Below are positions 1 to 8,255 of a DNA stretch of 16,003 nt, in pieces. The stretch comes from JAUWCW01 sp030609125 [NCBI: Candidatus Rokuibacteriota bacterium] (GTDB lineage Bacteria; JAUVQV01). A model generated the notes under the pieces. It made no database searches, had not been told where the DNA came from, and worked only from the letters and a program-made list of their open reading frames with translations. The DNA is taken from positions 1-16,003 of the forward strand of contig JAUWCW010000017.1 in the NCBI GenBank assembly GCA_030609125.1. Reading direction: 5' to 3'. The number at the start of each line of letters is the position of its first letter. Within the stretch, counting starts at the first letter, position 1. The position numbers and the translations under genes are program-made.

Positions 1-1248
1 GGCGGTTATCTCGTCTATGACGAGGTCCGCCCCGAGAAAGTCTCCCACCACCTGGCGGCCCGACCCGGTGGTGGATATTCCCGCCAGGCTGACTCTCTCC
101 CCGATTTCCTTCTGCATGGCCGTCAGGAGGGAGCGGGTGACCTCGATCGGCTTCCCCCGGGTCGGCACGTAGGACTTGTGCACCAGGGTCCCCTCCATGT
201 CGATGAGGGCGTACTTCGTCGTCGTCGATCCCACGTCCATGCCGAGCCAGACGGTGACGGTCTCATCCCCGGACCCGTTCAGGGGAGGGAGGGAGTTGTC
301 GGAATCGAAGGCTGTCATTTTCAGCTCCAGGAGGGCGGCCCGGGGAATGGACGCCTCCCCGGAACCTTTCGCCCCGCCGTCGAGCCGGTCTGCGTCCGGA
401 CGGTTCCGCCATCCCTGCTCCACCGCCTGGAGCGCCGCACCGAGGGCGCCGAGGGAGGTGTGGTGGGGCGGCACCCGCAGCTCGGGGTAGTAGGTGCGGA
501 ACGCCTGTACCTGGAGAGGGTTGGACGCCATTCCCCCCACGAGAAGCTGGGGGGAGATAAGGGTGCGGTTGCCGACGATAGTGCTGACGTAGTTGGCGGC
601 GTTTCCGTAGTGGAGCCCGGCGATGATGTTGGCCAGGGGCTCACCCTTGTTCTGGAGGTGGATCATGTCCGACTTGGTGAAAACCGTGCAGCGGCAGGCC
701 ACGGGGGCCGGAGTTTCGCTCGTGAGGCCCAGTTTTATGAAGTCGTCCAGGATCGACTGGAGCTGTTGCTGGTCGGGCCGCACCTGCCGGCCGTAGAGGG
801 AGGACGCCAGGCGCTCCGCCTGCTGGTCGATGAACGATCCCGTCCCCGAGGCGCAGGGGCCGTTCATGGCGAAGCTCTCCAGGTTCCAGCTCCCGTTGCC
901 CGCAGCCAGCTGAAAGAGGGCCGTGTCCTGACCCCCCACGCTGATGATGGTCCGGACCGCGGGCTCCACGTGAACCGCCCCGAGGATCTGGGCGACCGTC
1001 TCGACCTCGAAGGGGGCGTCGAACACTTCACCCAGCCGCTGGCCGTGAATGCCGGTGAACGCCACTGCCTGGAACGAGTCCGGGCCGAAACGACCGGCCA
1101 GTTCCCGCAGGAGAGCCCGGACCTTCTCGTCGACACAGCCGGAGTGGCGCACGTAGGGCGCCTCGTACAGGAGCTTTCCGGCGCCGTCGATGACGACGGC
1201 GTTGATACTCACGGAGCCGCAGTCGATACCTGCGAAACAGTTCACCAC
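1..1248 (-). CDS. Acyl-CoA dehydratase activase, tandem BadF/BadG/BcrA/BcrD ATPase domains (C-terminus beyond left edge)
   Basis: The visible 416 residues match the activators of 2-hydroxyacyl-CoA dehydratases and benzoyl-CoA reductases, ASKHA-fold ATPases that pass an electron to the dehydratase at the cost of ATP. Two copies of the domain are seen. The first begins at about residue 7 (GIDCGS). It carries the Cys of GPCASGTG (Cys132) and the CRCTVF pair (Cys185/Cys187), which in this family hold a [4Fe-4S] cluster between two subunits. It ends in a GGMASNP motif. The second begins near residue 334 with the canonical DVGSTTTK phosphate-binding loop and leaves the window at about DEITA. The family also has very long fused forms, which this probably is; the rest is not visible. 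The start is GTG at 1248 (or GTG 1245), behind a GGGAGG ribosome site and two bases after the MarR stop, so the two genes are co-transcribed. Substrate cannot be read from the sequence. Confidence 0.88.
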   Translation of the reverse strand, partial: MVNCFAGIDCGSVSINAVVIDGAGKLLYEAPYVRHSGCVDEKVRALLRELAGRFGPDSFQAVAFTGIHGQRLGEVFDAPFEVETVAQILGAVHVEPAVRTIISVGGQDTALFQLAAGNGSWNLESFAMNGPCASGTGSFIDQQAERLASSLYGRQVRPDQQQLQSILDDFIKLGLTSETPAPVACRCTVFTKSDMIHLQNKGEPLANIIAGLHYGNAANYVSTIVGNRTLISPQLLVGGMASNPLQVQAFRTYYPELRVPPHHTSLGALGAALQAVEQGWRNRPDADRLDGGAKGSGEASIPRAALLELKMTAFDSDNSLPPLNGSGDETVTVWLGMDVGSTTTKYALIDMEGTLVHKSYVPTRGKPIEVTRSLLTAMQKEIGERVSLAGISTTGSGRQVVGDFLGADLVIDEITA

Positions 1249-1250
1249 GT

Positions 1251-1778
1251 CTACCCTCCCGCTGTGCCGGCAGAACCGCTGAACTTCCCCTTCCCGGCGG
1301 GCCCTATGTTTCTCAGGTTCGTCCTTATCTTCTCGAGCATCTCCACGAGCCGCCGGATCTCTCCGGGATCGAGGGCGTTCATGATACCCGCAACCTCACG
1401 CTTGTACTTCTCCTCCACTTCGAGAAGCAGTCCGATCCCCTCCTCCGACAGGTGAACGGACTTCGTCCTTCTGTCGCCGGGAACGGAGGCGCGGACCACC
1501 AGCCCCGCCCTCTCCATCCTGTCGATGAGGGCCGTTACGTTCGCCCGGTTCACGAGCATCATCCTGCTCAGCTCCACCTGGCTCAGTCCGCCGCTTTCAT
1601 CTCCCTGGTAACGCAGCAGCATCATCAGGTTGAACTGCACGTCCGTCACACCGTAGGACTGGAAGAACTCGGCGGATCTCTTCCTGGCCAGGGAGGCGGC
1701 GTAGTAGACGTTGAGCAGCGCCTCGTGGGAGGGGTTGGAAAAATCCTTCTTGAAGCCCAGCTCCTCGGAGAGTTTCAT
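1251..1778 (-). CDS. MarR-family transcriptional regulator
   Basis: A 175-residue winged-helix regulator. The middle reads as a MarR DNA-binding domain: a helix with LSQVELSRMMLVNRANVTAL, then the wing RASVPGDRRTKSVHLSEEG, flanked by helices for dimerisation. MarR proteins are dimers that bind palindromic operators and usually repress until a ligand binds. An upstream ATG at 1829 is open but lies inside the promoter spacer and operator, so it cannot be the start. ATG 1778 has a GAGG six bases upstream and is preferred. The gene lies two bases before the dehydratase activase and shares its promoter. The likely job is control of this acyl-CoA pathway and of itself; the ligand is unknown. Related pathways also use MarR regulators (for example BadR for benzoate), which supports but does not prove this. 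Confidence 0.9.
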   Translation of the reverse strand: MKLSEELGFKKDFSNPSHEALLNVYYAASLARKRSAEFFQSYGVTDVQFNLMMLLRYQGDESGGLSQVELSRMMLVNRANVTALIDRMERAGLVVRASVPGDRRTKSVHLSEEGIGLLLEVEEKYKREVAGIMNALDPGEIRRLVEMLEKIRTNLRNIGPAGKGKFSGSAGTAGG

Positions 1779-1805
1779 CGCCCGCCTCGTGTCCAGCGCA
1801 TTATG

Positions 1806-1832
1806 TTCATACATATACAATACATGCATGAA
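1806..1832 (-). promoter_or_regulatory. 27-bp imperfect inverted repeat, probable MarR operator
   Basis: The two ends read TTCAT and ATGAA, with symmetric CAT/ATG and TA/TA steps inside, centred at 1819. It covers the -10 hexamer of the promoter at 1817-1845. A bound MarR dimer here would block RNA polymerase, giving autorepression. The symmetry is seen directly; that MarR binds it is inferred. Confidence 0.7.
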
Positions 1833-1845
1833 CTAGATTTGTCAA
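1817..1845 (-). promoter_or_regulatory. Sigma-70-type promoter for marR-activase
   Basis: A perfect -35 TTGACA at 1840-1845, a 17-base spacer and a -10 TATTGT (4 of 6) at 1817-1822, reading leftward. Transcription would start near 1810, leaving a leader of about 30 bases before the ATG at 1778. Confidence 0.75.
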
Positions 1846-1854
1846 CCCTTTTAT

Positions 1855-1869
1855 TCCGGGCTTCCCGGA
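1855..1869 (-). other. Small stem-loop downstream of radC
   Basis: TCCGGG-AAG-CCCGGA on the minus strand, a perfect 6-bp stem with a 3-base loop, 13 bases past the radC stop and just ahead of the marR -35. It is followed by ATAAAA, not a T run, so it is not a convincing intrinsic terminator. It may still mark or protect the 3' end of the ATPase-radC transcript. Confidence 0.35.
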
Positions 1870-1881
1870 GGCGCCGGGGCG

Positions 1882-2511
1882 TCAGTGATCCCGGGGCGGA
1901 GTTTCCAGGAGGCTCACGAACCCCCCCCTCGCCACCACCACGTGGTCGAGGACCTTGATGCCCAGGATCCGCCCCGCCTCGACAAGCCTCTCGGTGAGGC
2001 GGCGGTCCTCCTCGCTCGGGGACGGGTCGCCGCTCGGGTGGTTGTGCACGAAGAGCACCGCGGCCGCCGATTCCCGCACGGCGGGACTGAAGACTTCCCG
2101 GGGGTGCACGATGCTGCTCGTGAGGCAGCCGACGGATACGGTAACTTCCCGTATCAACTCGTGCCGGCTGTTGAGGAGGGCGGCAATGAATATCTCCCTC
2201 CGGCGGTTGAGGAGGAACGGGCGGAAATACCCCGCCACCTCACTGCTGTTGGTGAAGCGGATTCCCCCTTCGCCTCTGCCGGCCACCAGACGGCGTCCGA
2301 TCTCGAAGGCGGCCTTGATGCCGGCGGCCCTCGCCTTGCCTATCCCCCTGACCGCTCTCAGTTCAGCGGCCGAGGCCCGGTCCAGGGCGTTCAGCGAGGG
2401 ATAGCGGCGCAGGAGGTCTTTTCCCGGGGACGAGCCGGAAGACCCTGATCCCGCCGCCCCGAGAACGGCCTCCAGAAGCTGCGCCTCCGAAAGAGAGGGT
2501 TCCATCTCCAC
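1882..2511 (-). CDS. radC: RadC family JAB/JAMM protein
   Basis: A protein of 209 residues with the two parts of RadC. The N-terminal third has a helix-hairpin-helix segment (LRAVRGIGKARAAGIKAAFE). The C-terminal JAMM metalloprotease-like domain has the zinc motif HNHPSGDPSPSEED, giving His156, His158, Ser166 and Asp169. VHPREVFSPAV and LDHVVVA are also typical. RadC was named for DNA repair, but its biochemical role is unsettled; it is competence-induced in several bacteria. An open frame extends upstream to 2742, but that part is only the other frame of the ATPase D gene. The start is taken as GTG 2511, eight bases after GAGGAG and two bases past the D-subunit stop; ATG 2505 is the alternative. 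As the last gene of the V-ATPase operon it must be translated from that message unless a hidden promoter exists. Confidence 0.92.
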   Translation of the reverse strand: MEMEPSLSEAQLLEAVLGAAGSGSSGSSPGKDLLRRYPSLNALDRASAAELRAVRGIGKARAAGIKAAFEIGRRLVAGRGEGGIRFTNSSEVAGYFRPFLLNRRREIFIAALLNSRHELIREVTVSVGCLTSSIVHPREVFSPAVRESAAAVLFVHNHPSGDPSPSEEDRRLTERLVEAGRILGIKVLDHVVVARGGFVSLLETPPRDH

Positions 2512-2513
2512 CG

Positions 2514-3134
2514 TCACGAGCTCCTCACGATGTCCTTGATCCGCATGAGCCTGGCCAGGCTGCCGAGCTCCGCTTCCGCAAGCTTGAAAGTGATTGTCCT
2601 GACGCCCTCCTCCAGCCCGGGGATGAGGTTGTACTCCAGGGCGTTCACTCTTCTGCGGGTCCGCTCTATCTCTGCCGCCAGAAGAAGGAGCGCCTTTTCC
2701 TTCCCCGCCACTTCGACCATGACGGGAATCGCCGCCCGCCACGAAACGATGAGCTCGTCATGAGACGCGGGCAGCTGGCCCGGGCCGTACGACGGCGAAA
2801 GCTCCGGCAGGCTCACGTCATAGACGGGGATCTTCAGGTTCAGGATGCGCACTTTCCGCTTCCGGAGCCTTGCGCCCGGAGGCGGGGGCCACGAGGCGGT
2901 GCGGATCGTGTCGGCCGACACCGACGCGCGCACCTCCCTGCCCTTTTCTGCAAGATCCTCCATCCGCCCGTGCAGCCCGCGGCGGGCGCGGAGGTACTCT
3001 TCCAGCAGGAGAAGAAAGCGGCGCAGAAGCTCGTCCTGCTTCCCCTTGAGCAGGCGGTGGCCCCTGCGCGCCAGCCCGAGCCGGCGGCGCAGGCGCAGAA
3101 GCTCCATCCTGGTGGCGCTCCTAGCTTCACCCAC
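2514..3134 (-). CDS. atpD: V/A-type ATPase subunit D (central rotor shaft)
   Basis: Subunit D is the long coiled-coil shaft that turns inside the A3B3 head and couples it, with F, to the membrane ring. The 206-residue length is normal. The N-terminal helix ([30 protein letters not shown]) and the C-terminal helix ([27 protein letters not shown]) are the two family signatures and pair as a coiled coil. The start is GTG 3134. It overlaps the end of the B gene by eight bases, has a strong AGGAGG site upstream, and places TRMELL at the usual distance from the N-terminus. ATG 3107 would cut off that conserved segment. This D is the V/A-ATPase shaft, not the F-type beta subunit that shares the symbol atpD. 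Confidence 0.95.
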   Translation of the reverse strand: MGEARSATRMELLRLRRRLGLARRGHRLLKGKQDELLRRFLLLLEEYLRARRGLHGRMEDLAEKGREVRASVSADTIRTASWPPPPGARLRKRKVRILNLKIPVYDVSLPELSPSYGPGQLPASHDELIVSWRAAIPVMVEVAGKEKALLLLAAEIERTRRRVNALEYNLIPGLEEGVRTITFKLAEAELGSLARLMRIKDIVRSS

Positions 3135-4521
3135 CCTCTTCCTCCTCCTGCGCCCCCCGCAGGTACTTCTCTATCTCCTCAGGGGACAGCCGGCGCAGCT
3201 CTTCTTCGGGGATCGGCCTCAGCAACTCCCATCCGATGTCGAGGGTTTCACCGATGGAGCGATTCTCGTCCTCTCCCTGGCTGAGAAAACGGCCCTCGAA
3301 AGCCTGGGTGAATCTCAGGTAGATCCTGTCCAGGTCGGAGAGCGCCGATTCTCCCAGAATGAGGGCAAGCTCTTCCGCCTCCTTTCCCAGGGCGTAGGCG
3401 GCAAAGAGCTGGTTGGCCAGGTTGGGGTGATCGGCCCTGGTCTTGCGCGGTCCGATCCCCTTGTCCCGGAGGCGGGAGAGCGACGGGAGGACCGCCACCG
3501 GCGGGTAGATGCCGCGGCGGTGCAGATCCCTCTGCAGGATGATCTGCCCCTCCGTGATGTATCCCGTCAGGTCGGGCACAGGGTGCGTCTTGTCGTCGTC
3601 CGGCATGGTGAGGATGGGGATCTGGGTAATCGACCCCTCCCTGCCGGTGATCCTTCCCGCTCTTTCGTAGAGCGTCGACAGGTCGGTGTAGAGATATCCC
3701 GGATAGCCCCGCCTCCCGGGGATCTCCTTGCGGGAAGCGGAAACCTCTCTCAGGGCCTCGCAGTAGCTCGTCATGTCGGAGAGAATGACGAGAACGTGCA
3801 TTCCCCGCTCGAAGGCGAGGTATTCGGCGGCGGTCAGGGCGACCCGCGGCGCCGCTATCCGCTCGATGGCGGGGTCGCTGGCAAGGTTGATAAAGAGAAC
3901 CGCCCGCTCCAGGGCCCCCGCGGCCCTCAGGTCGCCGATGAAGAAATCGGCCTCCTCGAAGGTGATCCCCATGGCAGCGAAGACGACGGCGAAGTCCCGC
4001 TCCTGTCCGGGGACACGGGCCTGCCTCGCTATCTGGGCGGCCAGCCGGCCGTGGGGAAGACCCGCGCCGCTGAAGATGGGGAGTTTCTGTCCCCGGACGA
4101 GCGTGTTCAGGCCGTCGATGGAGGATATCCCCGTCTCGATGAACTCCGAGGGGTAGTCCCGGGCGCAGGGATTGATCGGCCGCCCGTTGATGTCGCGAAA
4201 CTCCTCGGGGACAACGTCGGGACCCCCGTCGTGAACCCGCCCCAGTCCGTCGAAGACCCTGCCCAGAACGTCCTGCGAAAGGGCCAGCCTCAGTCCGCGG
4301 CCCAGGAAGCGGACCTTGGTGGAGAAGGCGCTCACTCCCGTGGAGCGACCGAAAAGCTGGACCAGGGCGGCCTTATCGGAGACCTCGAGGACCTTCCCGG
4401 GCCGCGTCTCTCCGGAAGCGAGCTCAACCTCGACCAGCTCCTCATAGCCGACGCCGGTGACCCCGTTCACCACCAGAAGGGGGCCGGAAACCTCGCTGAC
4501 GGTGAGATACTCCTTAACCAT
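3127..4521 (-). CDS. atpB: V/A-type ATPase subunit B (non-catalytic nucleotide-binding subunit)
   Basis: 464 residues, the usual size. Subunit B alternates with A in the hexameric head. Visible landmarks are the N-terminal beta-barrel ([22 protein letters not shown]), the B-type degenerate P-loop SGAGLPHGR at about 151-159, [30 protein letters not shown] and PSLSRL. The Arg of PSLSRL is residue 350, the arginine finger that reaches into the catalytic site of subunit A and sits at the same number in Enterococcus hirae. The C-terminus is glutamate-rich. The start is ATG 4521, overlapping the A gene stop by eight bases; an in-frame ATG at 4647 lies inside the A coding region and is rejected. The symbol is the V/A-type one, not F-type subunit a. 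Confidence 0.96.
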   Translation of the reverse strand: MVKEYLTVSEVSGPLLVVNGVTGVGYEELVEVELASGETRPGKVLEVSDKAALVQLFGRSTGVSAFSTKVRFLGRGLRLALSQDVLGRVFDGLGRVHDGGPDVVPEEFRDINGRPINPCARDYPSEFIETGISSIDGLNTLVRGQKLPIFSGAGLPHGRLAAQIARQARVPGQERDFAVVFAAMGITFEEADFFIGDLRAAGALERAVLFINLASDPAIERIAAPRVALTAAEYLAFERGMHVLVILSDMTSYCEALREVSASRKEIPGRRGYPGYLYTDLSTLYERAGRITGREGSITQIPILTMPDDDKTHPVPDLTGYITEGQIILQRDLHRRGIYPPVAVLPSLSRLRDKGIGPRKTRADHPNLANQLFAAYALGKEAEELALILGESALSDLDRIYLRFTQAFEGRFLSQGEDENRSIGETLDIGWELLRPIPEEELRRLSPEEIEKYLRGAQEEEEGG

Positions 4522-6310
4522 CCGCCTCGCCTCCTGTGCTGCCCGCGACGGGGCCCGCCGCTGCCTCGACGAGATTCTCCACGGCGCGGAGGGCCTCCTC
4601 CACGGTCCGGGCCATCTCCCCGAGCCTTTCCTCCGCCAGGGACGCAATCCCCGACATTCTTCTTCGCTCCGGAACGGAGAGAACCGTTTTCAGGGAGATG
4701 CCCCGTTCGAGGGCCGCCGCGGAGGACTCGTGCAGGTCCACCACGCCCTTGAGGATCAGGTGCTGCTTTTCCAGGGACGTGTACTGGTCCTCGGCGTGAA
4801 AGGCATTCTGGTGCAGAAAGTCTTCCCGTATCATTTTGGCCGTCTCCAGCAGGAGCCTGTCGGAAGGCTCGAGCGAGTCCCTGCCCACCAGCCGGGCTAT
4901 CTCCAGAAGATCGTCCTCCTTCTGCAGGATCGTCATCGCCCGGGTGCGAAGAGCGGTCCACCCGGAGGCGATCTTCTCTTCAAAATAGTCCTGCAGGTTG
5001 TCCAGGTAGAGAGAATAGCTGCTCAGCCAGTTGATGGCGGGAAAGTGGCGCCGGTAGGCGAGCTTGTCGTCCAGTCCCCAGAAGACCTTGACCACCTTGA
5101 GAGAAGCCTGCACGACGGGGTCCGACAGGTCTCCACCCGGCGGGGAGACAGCGCCGATCACCGAAAGCGTCCCCTCCCGCTCTCCGCCGCCCAGGGTTTC
5201 GACCCGGCCGGATCTCTCGTAAAACTCGGCGACCCGCGTGGCAAGATAGGCCGGGTACCCCTCCTCGCCGGGCATCTCCTCCTGCCTGCCGGAGATCTCC
5301 CGCAGGGCCTCCGCCCAGCGGGAGGTGGAGTCCGCCATGAGCGCCACGTGCAGCCCCATGTCACGGAAGTACTCGGCGATGGTCATCCCCGTGTAGATCG
5401 ATGCCTCCCGGGCGGCGACGGGCATGTTCGATGTGTTGGCGATCAGAACCGTCCGGCGGATGAGCGGCTCCCCCGACCGCGGATCCTTGAGGCGGGGGAA
5501 CTCACGGAGCACGTCGGTCATCTCGTTTCCCCGCTCTCCGCACCCGACATAGACGATGATGGAGGCGTCGGCCCACTTGGCCAGCTGGTGCTGGACAACG
5601 GTCTTGCCCGAGCCGAAAGGACCGGGGATGCAGGCCGTGCCGCCCTTGGCGAGAGGGAAGAGGCTGTCGATGACCCTCTGTCCCGTCTTCAGCGGCTCGT
5701 TGGGGGAGAGCCGGCGCCGATAGGGCCGCGGCCGCCGGACCGGCCATGTCTGTATCATGGTGACCGCCGTCTCCCCCGCGGGGGCCTTGAGCACCGCCAC
5801 GGGCTCGGTGACGGTGAACTCGCCGTCGCTGATGGAAACGAGCTCCCCCTCCACTCCCGGCGGCACCTGGATGCGGGTCTGCACCAGGACGGTCTCCCGC
5901 ACCGTCCCGAGAAGGTCTCCCGCGCCGACCCGGTCCCCCACGCGGGCCGCCGGCTCAAAAGGCCACTTCCTCTCCCGGTCAAGGGCGGGGACGGCCGTGC
6001 CGCGCTCTATAAAATCTCCCGTCTTCTGAAGAATGACGTTCAGGGGCCGCTGTATCCCGTCGTAGATGGACTCGATGAGTCCAGGCCCGAGCTCCACGCT
6101 CAGGGGCCGGCCCGTGGTGACGACGGGCTGTCCCGGAGCGATCCCCGCTGTCTCCTCGTAGACCTGAATGGACGCCCGCGCTCCCTTCAGCTCTATGATC
6201 TCGCCCACCAGCTCTTCGTCGCTGACGAGCACGACGTCGTTCATCCGGGCGTCCTCCATCCCGTCGGCGACGACCAGGGGGCCCGCTACCTTGACTATGC
6301 GGCCGGCCAT
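4514..6310 (-). CDS. atpA: V/A-type ATPase catalytic subunit A
   Basis: 598 residues, full length. This is the catalytic subunit of the rotary ATPase head, which hydrolyses or makes ATP in exchange for H+ or Na+ movement through the membrane sector. Walker A is GPFGSGKT at 230-237 (Lys236), and the catalytic Glu is Glu259 in GCGERGNEM. The bulge domain typical of V/A-type A subunits lies between the barrel and the P-loop (about 115-185), distinguishing it from F-type beta. [30 protein letters not shown] and [11 protein letters not shown] are further signatures. All catalytic residues are present. The start is ATG 6310, one base after the F stop (TGAgATG). The ribosome site is weak, which fits translational coupling. 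An open frame continues to 6400 but only through the F gene. Confidence 0.97.
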   Translation of the reverse strand: MAGRIVKVAGPLVVADGMEDARMNDVVLVSDEELVGEIIELKGARASIQVYEETAGIAPGQPVVTTGRPLSVELGPGLIESIYDGIQRPLNVILQKTGDFIERGTAVPALDRERKWPFEPAARVGDRVGAGDLLGTVRETVLVQTRIQVPPGVEGELVSISDGEFTVTEPVAVLKAPAGETAVTMIQTWPVRRPRPYRRRLSPNEPLKTGQRVIDSLFPLAKGGTACIPGPFGSGKTVVQHQLAKWADASIIVYVGCGERGNEMTDVLREFPRLKDPRSGEPLIRRTVLIANTSNMPVAAREASIYTGMTIAEYFRDMGLHVALMADSTSRWAEALREISGRQEEMPGEEGYPAYLATRVAEFYERSGRVETLGGGEREGTLSVIGAVSPPGGDLSDPVVQASLKVVKVFWGLDDKLAYRRHFPAINWLSSYSLYLDNLQDYFEEKIASGWTALRTRAMTILQKEDDLLEIARLVGRDSLEPSDRLLLETAKMIREDFLHQNAFHAEDQYTSLEKQHLILKGVVDLHESSAAALERGISLKTVLSVPERRRMSGIASLAEERLGEMARTVEEALRAVENLVEAAAGPVAGSTGGEADG

Positions 6311-6311
6311 C

Positions 6312-6659
6312 TCAGAGATCCACTCCCGCCTTTTCGGAGCTGACCCGCCAGATGTCGATCCCGAGAGCGGCGCTGAACCGCTCGCGCAGCGCCTTAACAA
6401 AATCCCCCTCCCCTGTCCCGGGGCCGGGGACGACGATAAGCGACAGCTCCGGGAAGGCCGCTGCCGCCCTGTCGATGATCCGGCGTCCGCTCCCGGAGAC
6501 GAGGTCGGCGGTGACCATGATCACCACGCAGCCCTTTTCGGCCAGCCGCTCTATCTCTCCCTCGAGGCGCACCGGGTCGCTGACGGAGCGCACTTCCACA
6601 CCGGCCTGAACTCCTCCCTCGTAGGAGTCGGGAGACGCGATCAGGGCTATGTCAGACAT
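6312..6659 (-). CDS. atpF: V/A-type ATPase subunit F (rotor)
   Basis: 115 residues. Subunit F binds the D shaft in the central stalk and can modulate ATPase activity. The sequence opens SDIALIASPDSYEGGVQAGV, close to the family's N-terminal strand where the residue after IA contacts the fold. It continues with EKGCVVIMVTADL, an alternating strand-helix pattern typical of its Rossmann-like core. An upstream frame to 6785 reads through subunit C and is discarded. ATG 6659 overlaps the C gene by eight bases, the same spacing seen at two other junctions in this operon. Identity rests on position between C and A plus the N-terminal pattern. In V/A nomenclature this F is unrelated to F-type subunit b. 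Confidence 0.9.
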   Translation of the reverse strand: MSDIALIASPDSYEGGVQAGVEVRSVSDPVRLEGEIERLAEKGCVVIMVTADLVSGSGRRIIDRAAAAFPELSLIVVPGPGTGEGDFVKALRERFSAALGIDIWRVSSEKAGVDL

Positions 6660-7653
6660 GCGGCCGCCGCAGAACCGGGCTGCCCCGGCCGGAAAGCCGG
6701 CCGAGAATAATAGAGCGGACGTTCCGCGCGTCCGTCTCCCGGGCGAAGTAGTAGGACCACAGAGGCTCGGGGCCGAGAGAGACATACCTGGCAGGCTCCA
6801 GGATTTCCGTCAGCAGGCTCTGCCCTTCCCGCTCCAGGGCAACGGGGGATATCCGGCCGTCCTCCTCCCTGCTCCTTTCCAGAAGAGGCCCGTAGACAGT
6901 CCTGCCCAGGCGCCGCGCGAGCTCCTCCACGTCGGCGGCGCCCCCGATGATTTCCTCGGCGATCAGTCCAGAGGGCAGAAAGAGATACCCGCCGCTCCAG
7001 AGGTCCGGGTAAAGAGCCGACCTGATCCTGAAGGCAATGTTGGCAAGATCGGCGGAATGGTCCAGGAAATCGAGGAGCAGACGGCTTCCCTCGCGGCGGG
7101 CCGTCTCCCTGAGGGCCTCGTGGCGGGCGCGGAAAACGGCTGCGGTGATCCCGGCGGGGGATCCTGCGACGAGGACTTCCCCGACGCGGGCAAGCCCGGC
7201 GGCCAGGACGCCGGGGAACCCGGCGAACTCCATTCTGTTGACCATGGACTCGAGAACGGACGCGCTGTGACGCCCCCGGGGGTGAAGCCTCCCGTCGAAG
7301 GGGCGCTTGCCGGCCTTCGCCTTCAGCACGGCGCAGAGATTGAGCAGATCATGGGCCGACACCAGCAGGGAGGTCAACAGCGGTGAGGGGTCCATGCGCA
7401 CAAGCTCCCTGTCGGACTCAGCCAGAGACAACGTGACGGCCTCGTCCCAGCCCCCGTTCTCCTCCACCTTCATGGAGAGCCACCCCCAGCTTCGCAGCAT
7501 GGCCGTGACGTCCGCCACGCTCTCAGCTGCACGCAGCTCCCCCAGGCGCTCCCTTCCCAGCAGCCGCTTTTCCAGGGCGCGCACCCTCGCGCACGGGTCG
7601 GCGTACGCTCCCCTGTCCCTGCGGCCGAGAAAATACCGGTCCTCTGCCCTCAT
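6652..7653 (-). CDS. atpC: V/A-type ATPase subunit C (d-type, rotor-ring adaptor)
   Basis: 333 residues, normal for this funnel-shaped, all-helical protein that sits between the D/F shaft and the membrane c-ring. Recognisable parts are RVRALEKRLLGRERLGELRAAESVADVTAML near the N-terminus, the SAHDLLNLCAVLKAK helix (the family's D-x-x-N-x-x-x-x-x-K pattern), and the C-terminal PLWSYYFARETDARNVRSIILGRLSG. ATG 7653 overlaps the E gene stop by four bases (ATGA). This gene is notable here because its only known job is to dock the shaft onto a K-subunit ring, and no K gene is present nearby. Confidence 0.92.
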   Translation of the reverse strand: MRAEDRYFLGRRDRGAYADPCARVRALEKRLLGRERLGELRAAESVADVTAMLRSWGWLSMKVEENGGWDEAVTLSLAESDRELVRMDPSPLLTSLLVSAHDLLNLCAVLKAKAGKRPFDGRLHPRGRHSASVLESMVNRMEFAGFPGVLAAGLARVGEVLVAGSPAGITAAVFRARHEALRETARREGSRLLLDFLDHSADLANIAFRIRSALYPDLWSGGYLFLPSGLIAEEIIGGAADVEELARRLGRTVYGPLLERSREEDGRISPVALEREGQSLLTEILEPARYVSLGPEPLWSYYFARETDARNVRSIILGRLSGRGSPVLRRPHV

Positions 7654-8255
7654 GGCGAAAACAGGACCCTCGCCGCGTCGACTTCCATCTTCTCCCAGGA
7701 TTTCACGAGCAGCATTTCGAGGGAGAGGTTGTGCTCGAGTCTTCCCCCCCGGATCCGCAGCCCCCGCTCGAAGCTGCCCGCCTCACGGGAGGCGGCGAGC
7801 TCCCACCCTGGGAAGCGCTCCGCAAGGAGAGCGGCGACGCGGACCGGAAAGCCTTCGCCGAAGACGGCCAGATCTTCACGGCCGACTTCCAGCTCCGCCG
7901 GGTGCCCGCCGAGGTCGTCACCGACGAGCCCCGCCAGGAGCCTGGCGTACTCCCCCTCGGGGCACTTCTGCAGGGCGGCGGGGAGACCGCCGAAGAGATC
8001 GGCGAGCAGATTCTTCTTCAGGGAGAGGATCTCTTTTCTCGCCTCCATCCTCTGCCGGGAGACGGCATTGCTCACCTCCCGGCGCAGCTTCGCCTCTCCC
8101 TTCGCGCGAAGCTTTTCCCTGATCTTCTCCGCCTCCCGCCTTGCCTCATCCAGCACCCGTCCCGCCTCTTCCTCCCCGAGGGAGCGGATCCGGCGGGCCT
8201 CACTTTCCGCCTCCTTCAGGATCGTGGCGAGAATGTCGGAGAGCGCCAACGTCAC
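7650..8255 (-). CDS. atpE: V/A-type ATPase subunit E (peripheral stator stalk)
   Basis: 201 residues from GTG 8255. The N-terminal half is a long charged helix (EAESEARRIRSLGEEEAGRVLDEA and onward) that forms the outer stalk with the G/H subunit. The C-terminal half is the globular domain that holds the top of the A3B3 head (LRIRGGRLEHNLSLEMLL). The open frame continues to 8651, but that extension is a shadow of the upstream gene. GTG 8255 has GAGG five bases upstream and overlaps the previous stop by four bases (GTGA). TTG 8249 is a weaker alternative giving 199 residues. Family assignment combines the stalk-like architecture, the C-terminal motif and the fixed place before subunit C. Confidence 0.88.
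   Translation of the reverse strand: MTLALSDILATILKEAESEARRIRSLGEEEAGRVLDEARREAEKIREKLRAKGEAKLRREVSNAVSRQRMEARKEILSLKKNLLADLFGGLPAALQKCPEGEYARLLAGLVGDDLGGHPAELEVGREDLAVFGEGFPVRVAALLAERFPGWELAASREAGSFERGLRIRGGRLEHNLSLEMLLVKSWEKMEVDAARVLFSP

Noticed and set aside
178-1455. Plus-strand open frame of 425 codons
   Set aside because: It lies opposite the activase and MarR genes, whose minus-strand products match known families motif by motif; long antisense frames are expected at this GC content.
1855-1869. Intrinsic terminator after radC
   Set aside because: A good stem, but the following bases are ATAAAA on the transcribed strand, not a T run.
2512-2742. N-terminal extension of RadC
   Set aside because: It overlaps atpD almost completely, is low-complexity and has no RadC homology; a good ribosome site supports GTG 2511.
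2845-4752. Plus-strand open frame of 635 codons
   Set aside because: Antisense to the ATPase B and D genes, rich in Arg, Gly and Pro with no recognisable domain.
4457-6343. Plus-strand open frame of 628 codons
   Set aside because: A mirror of the catalytic A subunit gene; no motif, and the opposite strand is certain.
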